Shown piece by piece: positions 1-6,288 of a DNA stretch of 7,731 bases; position 1 is the first letter of the stretch; each line of letters starts with the position of its first letter. The stretch lies in NCBI GenBank assembly GCA_023134955.1, contig JAGLUC010000212.1:1-7731 (forward strand). The letters are read 5' to 3'. Position numbers and translations under genes: made by a program. The DNA is from Methylococcales bacterium (GTDB taxonomy: Bacteria > Pseudomonadota > Gammaproteobacteria > Methylococcales > Methylomonadaceae). The notes beneath the pieces were generated by a model that saw only the letters and a program-made list of their open reading frames with translations, did not search any database and had not been told where the DNA came from.

Positions 1-282
1 TAGGCATCCAGCAAGAGAGGGCTTAAGAGCAGAATCAAATACGCTGAATAGCGAATCGCCATAAATCTTGATTGCACTTAGAAGCACAGGGATTTGTATG
101 TGCCACTTGAAGCAGGATGCTGGTTGTGACCTTTTCATCAAGACTACGCAAGCTTAATTTAATGGCATTGGGGCGCAGATCTTTAGTCTGCCTTATAAAA
201 AAGCAGGCTAAAGCCCTCTGCGCCCCCTTATTGATAGGCTTAGTTCAAGCTCAGAGGTTTTGATATATCAGTAAATTAAAAA
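1..282. other. Intergenic or gene-poor left edge
   Basis: No convincing gene is visible. On the minus strand two frames are open. One is a 69-codon frame (244 down to 38) without an ATG. The other starts at an ATG at 138 and runs off the window edge (46 codons, beginning MKRSQPASC). Neither has a recognisable ribosome binding site or domain. A 10-base perfect palindrome TGATATATCA sits at 261-270, just beyond the DHH stop codon. The stretch may be a degraded or repeated element whose other end lies outside the window. Confidence 0.4.
170..226. repeat. Long imperfect hairpin (inverted repeat) downstream of the DHH gene
   Basis: GGGGCGCAGA (170-179) pairs perfectly with TCTGCGCCCC (217-226). 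Inside it CTTTAGTCTGC (181-191) pairs with GCAGGCTAAAG (203-213) with one G-T wobble. A small internal loop (T180 against CCC 214-216) separates the two stems, and the apical loop is A-rich (192-202). The structure lies 57 bases beyond the DHH stop codon and could end that operon's transcript, but neither strand has a T-run directly after the stem, so it is not a canonical intrinsic terminator. It could equally be a dispersed palindromic repeat; no flanking direct repeat is evident. Confidence 0.6.
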
Positions 283-1239
283 TCATGCATACTTAGCCTC
301 AAACTCAGAAATAAATGAAGGCAGGTCATTGATCTCCATATGATTAATTCCAGCCGCTGCTTTTCTGCCACCGCCTGTTGGAAAAGATCCACATAATTCA
401 TCTGCACCAGTCTTATTGTTTAAGGGTGCGCGCACATTGATTTGATAGCCATTTTCTGCATTAAAACTAACCACGGCATGTGCTTTATCAGGGTTGTTAT
501 TGGCTAATTCATTACTAAAAACCCCATTTATTCGTCTGCTCCAGATTTCATCGGGCAATAGGTAAACTGCGGCTTTATCCGTTTCATGTTCTGGGGTAAG
601 GTGATCAACAAGTGACATATCTTCAGCATAGTCTGCCAATAGTTTTTCATAGACCTCAACATTATCAGCAATAAAGTCAAATGGTGAAGAGTAGGGGAGT
701 AATTCTTTAAATAGCAGGTCGGGGGCAAAGTGTAAATCTCCAATACTAGTGCCGTAACTATTGTAGTTAATACAGGTTCCTAACATTTTTAGTTGTTGAA
801 TCTGGTTTTCTGATAAGGATAAAGAGAAGGCGACCTTTTTTGCGCTATCCAGTAAGTTATCACCAAATGCAGCCGTTACTGCCCATTCACCATACTTATC
901 TTGCAAATATTCATTCACTAACAGGCTGGTACAAATATTTGCATCAGTATTAATAATTGTTTTTAAATTTTTATGTTCTGGAATTTCGCCTGGTTGGTGG
1001 TGGTCAACATAAAAAATACTAGCACCTTCTGCCAGTATTCGTTCAACAGACGGTCGGTTTTTTTTAAATGAAATATCAAGCACGGTTACTTGATCACCTT
1101 GCTGGACTTTTACATCGTCTAATAATGTAATATCTCTTTTTACACCAGTCACTAATTGTGACTTTACTGGTTGAGCTAAGCGCAGTTGTAATAATGCACA
1201 AATGCCATCAGCATCACCATTAAAAACATCTATTTGCAT
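283..1239 (-). CDS. DHH-family phosphoesterase (DHH plus DHHA1-like domains)
   Basis: A 318-residue cytoplasmic protein of the DHH phosphoesterase superfamily, which includes nanoRNase/pAp phosphatase, RecJ and inorganic pyrophosphatase relatives using a di-metal centre to hydrolyse phosphoester bonds. Visible motifs are FNGDADG (6-12, motif I aspartates D9 and D11), D55, the name-giving DHH at 79-81, D127 in FGDN (motif IV), and a C-terminal DHHA1-type glycine motif GGGRKAAAG (289-297). That last motif normally reads GGGH, so the substrate-binding histidine appears replaced by arginine at 292. The ATG overlaps the last 10 bases of fbp, with GAGGAG 8 bases upstream, so the two genes are almost surely co-transcribed and perhaps translationally coupled. 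There is no signal peptide or membrane segment. The substrate cannot be told from sequence; an oligonucleotide, a nucleotide or a sugar-phosphate-linked compound are all possible. Confidence 0.85.
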   Translation of the reverse strand: MQIDVFNGDADGICALLQLRLAQPVKSQLVTGVKRDITLLDDVKVQQGDQVTVLDISFKKNRPSVERILAEGASIFYVDHHQPGEIPEHKNLKTIINTDANICTSLLVNEYLQDKYGEWAVTAAFGDNLLDSAKKVAFSLSLSENQIQQLKMLGTCINYNSYGTSIGDLHFAPDLLFKELLPYSSPFDFIADNVEVYEKLLADYAEDMSLVDHLTPEHETDKAAVYLLPDEIWSRRINGVFSNELANNNPDKAHAVVSFNAENGYQINVRAPLNNKTGADELCGSFPTGGGRKAAAGINHMEINDLPSFISEFEAKYA

Positions 1240-2246
1240 GAGTCGAACTCCTCGTGGTAAGAAATTAGTCGGTTAACTTCATTTTTGGCACCCAAAATAA
1301 CAGGCACACGTTGATGAATTTCTTTAGGATCAATATCCATGATACGTTTTCGTCCTGTAGAACAGAGCCCTCCCGCTTGCTCGACAATAAATCCAATAGG
1401 ATTGGCTTCATACATTAAGCGTAATCGACCTTCTTTAGTGGGGTCTTTTAAATCATAAGGGTACATAAAAAGTCCGCCACGGGTTAGTACTCTATAAACC
1501 TCAGCAACCAGTGAGGCAATCCAGCGCATATTAAAATTTTTACCCCGTGATCCTTTTGCGCCTTGCAAGCATTCACTAATATATTGTTGAACAGGTGGCT
1601 CCCAGAAACGCTGATTAGACATGTTAACGGCAAATTCTTGAGTATCTTTAGGAATATTCATCAGAGGATGGGTTAAATAAAATTCACCAATTTCCTGGTC
1701 TAAAGTAAAGCCATTAACCCCTTGCCCTGTTGTTAAAATTAACATGGTCGAAGGGCCGTAAAGCACAAATCCAGCGCAGACCTGCTTACTGCCTTTTTGT
1801 AAAAAGTCATCTAGAGTTGGTTTAATACCTTCGTCACAACGGAGGATAGAAAAAATGGTGCCTACTGTTAGATTAACATCAATATTTGAAGAACCATCTA
1901 AAGGGTCAAACAAGGCAAGATATTTACCACGAGGATATTGTTCGGGTATGGCAATAGGGTCATCATTTTCCTCAGAAGCCATACCTGCTAAATGCCCCGT
2001 CCATTTAAGTGCATCAACCATATAATCATTACTGATAATATCTAATTTTTTCTGAACTTCACCTTGTATATTTTCCGAATCAGCACTGCCCCAGGTTCCA
2101 ATTAAATCTCCCTGGTTAACCAGATGGGATATTTGTTTACAGGCAGTGATAATATCATTTAAAAGAGCCGTTAAATCGCCACTTGCATTGGGCGTTTTAC
2201 GTTGTTGTTCTGTAATAAATTGGGCCAAGCTAATTTTATTAGCCAT
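1230..2246 (-). CDS. fbp: Class I fructose-1,6-bisphosphatase
   Basis: Hydrolyses fructose 1,6-bisphosphate to fructose 6-phosphate and phosphate in the cytoplasm, the committed step of gluconeogenesis, also used in the Calvin cycle and in sugar-phosphate recycling. The 338-residue length matches the class I family (about 332 in E. coli). Motifs run in order: acidic metal-site residues SEEN (91-94), the metal-binding core DPLDGSSN (114-121), a substrate-binding stretch with KGSRGKNFNMRW (231-242), and the signature GRLRLMYEANP (273-283) carrying metal ligand E280. This signature has arginine where many homologues have lysine, which the family pattern allows. The ATG at 2246 is preceded by GGAG at about 10 bases, a slightly long spacing. 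It is the first gene of an operon with the overlapping DHH gene. A perfect TATAAT -10 candidate and an inverted repeat lie upstream. Confidence 0.96.
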   Translation of the reverse strand: MANKISLAQFITEQQRKTPNASGDLTALLNDIITACKQISHLVNQGDLIGTWGSADSENIQGEVQKKLDIISNDYMVDALKWTGHLAGMASEENDDPIAIPEQYPRGKYLALFDPLDGSSNIDVNLTVGTIFSILRCDEGIKPTLDDFLQKGSKQVCAGFVLYGPSTMLILTTGQGVNGFTLDQEIGEFYLTHPLMNIPKDTQEFAVNMSNQRFWEPPVQQYISECLQGAKGSRGKNFNMRWIASLVAEVYRVLTRGGLFMYPYDLKDPTKEGRLRLMYEANPIGFIVEQAGGLCSTGRKRIMDIDPKEIHQRVPVILGAKNEVNRLISYHEEFDSCK

Positions 2247-2283
2247 AAGTTTTTTCTCCGTTTATACAGATGTTTGTGTGAAA

Positions 2284-2302
2284 TTGAACCAATTAAGTTC
2301 AA
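2284..2302. promoter_or_regulatory. Inverted repeat upstream of fbp, candidate operator
   Basis: TTGAAC and GTTCAA form a perfect 6-base inverted repeat separated by 7 bases, 38 bases upstream of the fbp start. A second palindrome, TTCAACTTGAA (2298-2308), overlaps its right half. The symmetry and position suit binding of a dimeric regulator, but no known regulator site is recognised, so the function is inferred from geometry only. Confidence 0.3.
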
Positions 2303-2320
2303 CTTGAATTATGTTTAAAT

Positions 2321-2326
2321 ATTATA
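2321..2326 (-). promoter_or_regulatory. Candidate -10 box for fbp operon
   Basis: Read on the minus strand this is a perfect TATAAT, 75 bases upstream of the fbp start codon, within the only upstream gap available to the fbp-DHH operon. No good TTGACA-like box lies 16-18 bases further upstream, where GC-rich DNA leads into the palindromic element at 2347-2421. A second candidate is TATAAA nearer the gene (about 2260-2265 on +). Assignment is tentative. Confidence 0.4.
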
Positions 2327-2346
2327 TCGGGTTGGGGCATCGCCAG

Positions 2347-2421
2347 GAGGCTGTCCGAGAATAGAAATTGTAGCGAGGGAAAGCCATTTTGAGTCAGATT
2401 TTTCTATTCTCGGGCAGCCTC
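2347..2421. mobile_element. MITE-like palindromic element, 75 bases
   Basis: The ends are 21-base terminal inverted repeats (2347-2367 and 2401-2421) beginning GAGGCTGTCC / GAGGCTGCCC, with a single G-T mismatch. They enclose about 33 bases that do not encode anything. The element is bordered by a 4-base direct repeat CCAG (2343-2346 and 2422-2425), as expected from target duplication on insertion. It lies between the sensor-kinase stop codon and the fbp promoter. On neither strand does a T-run follow the stem, so intrinsic termination is unlikely, though the folded RNA could protect the upstream mRNA end. No transposase is in the window, so it would have to be mobilised in trans. The parent IS family is not identified. 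Confidence 0.6.
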
Positions 2422-2439
2422 CCAGGCTTTATAAAAAAC

Positions 2440-3792
2440 TTAATCGTTTGAATTAGATGTATTATCTTTACAGTAGTTTGTGATAACAGGTATTTCTAAC
2501 CTGACTTCTAATCCACCTTGCTCTATAGGCAGCAACTTTATTTTCCAATGATGAATATCACATAATTGCTGAACAATTGCCAGACCTAAACCACTGCCGC
2601 CAATTTTTTTGTTACGTGAATTGTCCAGTCGGTAAAAAGGTTGAAGAACAGCTTCAAGTTTATCAGCCGGAATACCTGAGCCTTGGTCTAATAATTTAAT
2701 GATCAGTTTGTTTTTAGCTTTTTTACAAGACAATTTAACGGGCTTTTGCTCGCTATAACGAAAAGCATTATCAAGTAGATTACACAATACCCGGCGCAAT
2801 GCATTGACTTCAATAATACAACTATCGCATTCCTGATTTTTCCAGTGAATAATATGACCTTGTCTTTGGTAATTAGACACTATTTCATCAATTACGTTAT
2901 TAATTTTGACATTAATAGCATGATGCTTATCCATTCCTTTGATTAATTCGAGTGCTTGTTTGATCAGGCTTTCCATCTCGTTAAGATCATTTCTCATCCC
3001 CGATATTAATGATGAGTCATTGCAATCTTCTATTAATTCTAAAGCAATTTGCATACGGGTGATAGGGGTTCTTAAATCATGAGAAATACCACCAAAAAGT
3101 ATACTTCTATTAGATATTAATTGAGTGATTTCTCGGGTCATTTGGTTAAAGCTGCGTGCCAGCATGACTAATTCTTTTGCACCCGTTTCTGGGACTTGGG
3201 TGGTTAATTTACCTGAACTTAACAAATTGACAGCTTTAGATAAGGTGGTGATAGGCTGAGTGATACGGCGGACTAGAAGAAGGGTGGTTATCAGGATAAG
3301 CAAGCATCCGGCTGTCAGAATGCCAGCGATTGCTTTGGACGGGTGTGGACCCAAACGCGAATGTAAAAAACCAATTTTTACCTGTTGTTCTGCCTGAGGA
3401 ATAACAACCCAAAAACAAAGTTCTCCATCAACGCCTTGTTTAATGCTGATGGATTGCCCAGTATGATGATGTAAGGCTTTTTCCAGTCTAGGGATAAATG
3501 GGTAGGAGACGACTATATCGGTGATAGGAATATCCTCTTCTGTAATAAATAAGTGATGTTGTTCGCGTAAATGTAATTGAAACGCTGCTTTTTTATTATC
3601 AGCAAGAGAAAACCATGATTTACTGAGAATATGCATGAGTCCCCCTAAATCATCCGCAGCTCTGTTAGCCATGGGGCTTAAGATAAAATGAAATACCAAG
3701 AGCAGGGATATTAGGGTGAAACTTAATAGCCCCAATGCCAGCGTTAAACTGGTATTAAAGTAAATGGTATTGTGTCGTTGGAAAAAGTTCAT
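2440..3792 (-). CDS. envZ: EnvZ-like membrane sensor histidine kinase
   Basis: An inner-membrane sensor that autophosphorylates on histidine and passes the phosphate to the response regulator encoded just upstream. With the start chosen here it has 450 residues (EnvZ of E. coli: 450). Order: transmembrane helix 1 (about 16-38), periplasmic sensor region (about 39-153), transmembrane helix 2 (about 154-174), HAMP (about 175-227), dimerisation/phospho-acceptor helix with SHDLRTP (H238), and the HATPase domain with N-box NLLDNAFRYS (338-347), G1 DQGSGIP (369-375) and G2 GGSGLGLAIV (398-407). The ATG at 3792 overlaps the regulator's TGA as ATGA, with no Shine-Dalgarno of its own, which implies translational coupling. 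An in-frame ATG at 3834 would add 14 polar residues but overlaps the regulator by 46 bases and also lacks a ribosome site. The periplasmic stimulus is unknown. The symbol denotes similarity, not proven orthology. Confidence 0.9.
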   Translation of the reverse strand: MNFFQRHNTIYFNTSLTLALGLLSFTLISLLLVFHFILSPMANRAADDLGGLMHILSKSWFSLADNKKAAFQLHLREQHHLFITEEDIPITDIVVSYPFIPRLEKALHHHTGQSISIKQGVDGELCFWVVIPQAEQQVKIGFLHSRLGPHPSKAIAGILTAGCLLILITTLLLVRRITQPITTLSKAVNLLSSGKLTTQVPETGAKELVMLARSFNQMTREITQLISNRSILFGGISHDLRTPITRMQIALELIEDCNDSSLISGMRNDLNEMESLIKQALELIKGMDKHHAINVKINNVIDEIVSNYQRQGHIIHWKNQECDSCIIEVNALRRVLCNLLDNAFRYSEQKPVKLSCKKAKNKLIIKLLDQGSGIPADKLEAVLQPFYRLDNSRNKKIGGSGLGLAIVQQLCDIHHWKIKLLPIEQGGLEVRLEIPVITNYCKDNTSNSND

Positions 3793-4511
3793 TCTACGGA
3801 TTGGTTGGGTATAAATTGATAACCTTTTCCCCATACTGTCTGGATATAGACAGGTGAGGTGGTATCCATTTCAATTTTTTGACGTAAACGCATAATTCTT
3901 ACATCAATACTGCGGTCGAATGGGGCACAATCATATCCCTTAAGCTTTTCCAGAAGATCATCCCGGCTTAAAATGCGCTTAGGGTTTTCTACAAAAATTT
4001 TCAGTAAGGAAAATTCGCCACTGGTTAATATTACTTTTTCACCCTCACGGTGAAGGCTCTGGTTGCTGGTATTAAATTCATAGTTACCAAAAGTATACGG
4101 TTTGAGGTCTTCTTTAACAGAACTGCTTTTTTTGATACTTCGTCTTCGTAATACTGAACGAATGCGAGCCAGTAATTCTCTTGGATTAAACGGCTTTGCC
4201 AGGTAATCATCCGCGCCTATTTCCAATCCAATAATGCGGTCAACATCTTCCCCACAAGCCGATAGCATAATAATAGGAATATCTAGCTTAATATTCAGGC
4301 GTTTGACGATACTTAGCCCGTCTTCACCTGGCAGCATCAGGTCAAGGATAATCAGATCAACTAATGATTGGCTGAGATACTCGTCCAGTGCTTTTCCATC
4401 TTCTACTGAAGCAATAGAAAACCCCTGTTTATCAAGATATTGACATAGTAGTTTACATATCTCTAAATCATCATCAACAACCAGAATTTTTATTTTATTT
4501 GCTCGATCCAA
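3789..4511 (-). CDS. ompR: OmpR-family DNA-binding response regulator, TTG start
   Basis: A 240-residue cytoplasmic transcription factor. The receiver domain (about 6-120) has acidic pocket D13-D15, phospho-acceptor D57 within LDLMLPGEDG, S84 and K106 in KPFNPRELLARIR. A winged-helix domain (about 140-236) contains LTSGEFSLLK, RSIDVRIMRLR and YIQTVWGKGYQF. These blocks resemble E. coli OmpR far more than generic family members. The start is TTG: an in-frame TGA lies directly before it (4514-4512), and the first beta strand of the receiver begins within a few codons, so no other start fits. GGGG six bases upstream can serve as ribosome site. It is the first gene of the operon with the EnvZ-like kinase, and divergent from the peroxidase, with a likely binding box for an OmpR-type protein at 4587-4604. 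Target genes may differ from the porins of enterics, since none lies here. Confidence 0.93.
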   Translation of the reverse strand: MDRANKIKILVVDDDLEICKLLCQYLDKQGFSIASVEDGKALDEYLSQSLVDLIILDLMLPGEDGLSIVKRLNIKLDIPIIMLSACGEDVDRIIGLEIGADDYLAKPFNPRELLARIRSVLRRRSIKKSSSVKEDLKPYTFGNYEFNTSNQSLHREGEKVILTSGEFSLLKIFVENPKRILSRDDLLEKLKGYDCAPFDRSIDVRIMRLRQKIEMDTTSPVYIQTVWGKGYQFIPNQSVE

Positions 4512-4543
4512 TCAAATCCCCAAATTTATTAAAAGCACATTTG

Positions 4544-4549
4544 ATTTTA
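4544..4549 (-). promoter_or_regulatory. Candidate -10 box of the response regulator operon
   Basis: On the minus strand this reads TAAAAT, with TAGTTG 17 bases upstream as a poor -35, about 33 bases before the TTG start. The weak -35 and the tandem TTGTTACA box just beyond it would suit an activator-dependent, self-regulated promoter. Only the spacing and AT-rich match support it. Confidence 0.3.
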
Positions 4550-4586
4550 CCTTTGTTTTACATAAGCAACTAAGCATTTGCCGTAT

Positions 4587-4604
4587 TTGTTACATCTTGT
4601 TACA
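4587..4604 (+). promoter_or_regulatory. Tandem TTGTTACA box, OmpR/RstA-type regulator site
   Basis: TTGTTACA occurs twice (4587-4594 and 4597-4604) at a pitch of 10 bases, one helical turn, the layout bound by tandem dimers of OmpR/PhoB winged-helix regulators. Bases 4591-4604, TACATCTTGTTACA, match the published RstA box TACATNTNGTTACA at every defined position. The outer ATTTGT/ACAAAT also make an imperfect palindrome (4585-4607). It lies between the divergent regulator gene and the peroxidase gene, well placed to control either. Confidence 0.6.
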
Positions 4605-4645
4605 AATCAACTGTTTTAAGAAATATTTTAGCAATATATTTTATC

Positions 4646-4651
4646 TACACT
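4646..4651 (+). promoter_or_regulatory. Candidate -10 box of the peroxidase gene
   Basis: TACACT is a fair -10 hexamer with no convincing -35 at 15-18 bases upstream, where the sequence is AT-rich (near 4623-4630). This fits activation from the tandem box some 50 bases upstream. Downstream, AAAGGC (4682-4687) can pair with GCCTTT (4698-4703), placing a small leader hairpin right against the CAGGAG ribosome site (4704-4709). A 9-base palindrome, ATGAGTCAT, is at 4671-4679. Confidence 0.3.
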
Positions 4652-4719
4652 GTATCGGCAATTCATTGAAATGAGTCATAAAAAGGCAATTATATAAGCC
4701 TTTCAGGAGATAAAAAATT

Positions 4720-6216
4720 ATGAAGAAATATCTTATAAGTCTTTGTACATTAGTAATGCTGAGTACTAATGGCTATGTTCTGGCGGACAAAGAGCATGAT
4801 AAAGCCTACAACGAAAAACTGGACAAATCTTTAATGAGAATTATTCAATCAAACGACTTAACGGGTGATCCATTATTAAATCGTACCGTGCCAGACATTA
4901 ATAGCCCAAAAGCTCAATTAGGCATGGATTTATTCTTTTCTAAAACTTTGGGGGGCGATTTTGATTCTGCCTGTGTTGCTTGTCATCATCCCGCGCTGGG
5001 AGGCGGTGATAATTTAGCTTTACCAATTGGTGTAGAAGCTGATAGTCCGGATCTATTAGGTGTAGGACGTACTAATGACGATGCGCTTCACAACCCGGAA
5101 GTTGGTCCTCCTGTTCCTAGAAATGCACCTACCACTTTTAATGTGGTGGCCTGGGATAAATTTCAGTTTCATGATGGACGGGTAGAAAGTCTTGATAAAA
5201 CTCCAGGTGCTAATGGTGCAGGAGCTTCTGGTATACGGACACCTGATTCAGCCTTTGGAGTAGCTGATCCACTGGCGGGAAATAATCTGGCTCATGCGCA
5301 AGCACGATTTCCTGTTACTTCAAATGAAGAAATGAAAGGTTTTAATCATACTGAATATACGGGGCAAACAATTAGGGAGTTACTAGCTGGTCGTTTAGGT
5401 GGTTATGGTGATGAAGCGGATGTGTTAGACAATGTGAGCTATTGGCTGGAGAAGTTTAGGTCAGCATTAGTAAGTGTTGACGGTAGTGCAGAAGAATTAA
5501 TTACCGAGCAAAATGTATCTATGATGATTTCTGAATATGAACGCTCACAAGCTTTTGTTAATACACCATGGAAAAGTTACATAAAAGGTAAGACAAAAGC
5601 ACTTTCGTATGAAGCTAAAAAAGGTGCAATTTTATTTTACACTGCTAGTTCAGAAGGTGGTGCAAATTGTTCGAGTTGCCATAGTGGTGATTTCTTTACC
5701 GATGAAAGTTTTCATAATTTAGCCATGCCGCAAATAGGGTCTGGAAAAGGTGATGGTGAAGATGGTTCTAATGATTTTGGACGGGCACGAGAAACAGCTT
5801 TGGCTGAGGACATGTTTGCCTTTAGAACGCCTTCTCTTATAAATGTTGAAGTGACAGGGCCATGGTCTCATGCCGGTGCTTATTCATCGTTAGAAGCGGT
5901 GGTTAAACATCATCTAAATGCAGCAGATGCCATTGAAAATTATGATGATCAACAATTAACTCAAGCAGACATTCGTAATCTGGATCAAATGCCAGCTAAT
6001 ACAAAAGAGGCTTTAGATTCAGCTAGTTTTGCGCTAGAAAATATTCAGTTAAGTGATATGCAAGTGGGTTTTTTGGTGGAATTCTTAAAAGCCTTAACAG
6101 ACCCTTGTACTCAGGATAGAGAATGTTTAGGGCAATGGATTCCTGATGCTGAGGAAAGAAATGATCCAAATGGTGATCAGTTAAATGCGATTGATCAAAA
6201 CGGTAACTTACTTTAA
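4720..6216 (+). CDS. Exported di-heme cytochrome c peroxidase (MauG/CcpA class)
   Basis: Family members use two covalently bound c-type hemes to reduce hydrogen peroxide to water, or to oxidise a protein substrate as MauG does, in the periplasm or at the cell surface. The 498 residues begin with a signal peptide (MKK, hydrophobic core, likely cleavage after LA at 21-22). Heme motifs are CVACH (85-89) and CSSCH (317-321). Other family marks are PRNAPTTFN (133-141), FHDGR (150-154), FRTPSLINV (368-376) and WSHAGAYSSL (382-391). The protein is longer than typical CcpA or MauG (roughly 320-400), through inserts and a C-terminal tail with a CX5C pair (C463, C469) and an acidic DPNGD segment (482-486). 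The ribosome site AGGAG (4705-4709) lies 10 bases before the ATG. It is divergent from the OmpR-like regulator and followed by a terminator-like hairpin. Whether it is a true peroxidase or a MauG-like modifying enzyme cannot be told from this sequence. Confidence 0.92.
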   Translation: MKKYLISLCTLVMLSTNGYVLADKEHDKAYNEKLDKSLMRIIQSNDLTGDPLLNRTVPDINSPKAQLGMDLFFSKTLGGDFDSACVACHHPALGGGDNLALPIGVEADSPDLLGVGRTNDDALHNPEVGPPVPRNAPTTFNVVAWDKFQFHDGRVESLDKTPGANGAGASGIRTPDSAFGVADPLAGNNLAHAQARFPVTSNEEMKGFNHTEYTGQTIRELLAGRLGGYGDEADVLDNVSYWLEKFRSALVSVDGSAEELITEQNVSMMISEYERSQAFVNTPWKSYIKGKTKALSYEAKKGAILFYTASSEGGANCSSCHSGDFFTDESFHNLAMPQIGSGKGDGEDGSNDFGRARETALAEDMFAFRTPSLINVEVTGPWSHAGAYSSLEAVVKHHLNAADAIENYDDQQLTQADIRNLDQMPANTKEALDSASFALENIQLSDMQVGFLVEFLKALTDPCTQDRECLGQWIPDAEERNDPNGDQLNAIDQNGNLL

Positions 6217-6238
6217 TACTTTAATTTCAGGATGCTGG

Positions 6239-6272
6239 AACAGCCTCCTAAATTGAGGGGGCTGTTTAAATT
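6239..6272 (+). terminator. Terminator-like hairpin after the peroxidase gene
   Basis: AACAGCCTCC (6239-6248) pairs with GGGGGCTGTT (6257-6266), with one T-G wobble and an 8-base loop, followed by a short T/A-rich tail. It begins 22 bases after the peroxidase stop codon and ends 16 bases before the next gene. The tail is weak, so partial readthrough into the small secreted protein gene is possible. Confidence 0.65.
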
Positions 6273-6288
6273 TATAAGGTAAAAAATA

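Noticed and set aside
1..138. Partial minus-strand gene starting at ATG 138 and leaving the window
   Set aside because: No ribosome site or recognisable domain over 46 codons; it cannot be judged without the sequence to the left.
528..743. Minus-strand 71-codon frame inside the DHH gene
   Set aside because: It overlaps the DHH coding sequence in another frame on the same strand; the DHH frame carries all the conserved motifs.
2346..2422. Palindrome as the intrinsic terminator of the sensor-kinase operon
   Set aside because: It is in the right place, but no T-run follows the stem on the minus strand; the T-run there comes before the stem. The flanking CCAG repeats fit an inserted element better.
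3793..3834. Longer start for the sensor kinase (ATG at 3834)
   Set aside because: The extension overlaps the regulator by 46 bases and lacks a ribosome site; the ATGA overlap at 3792 gives an EnvZ-sized protein starting just before the first membrane helix.
4234..4443. Plus-strand 69-codon frame inside the response regulator
   Set aside because: It lies antisense to a well-conserved receiver domain, has no ribosome site and no recognisable features.
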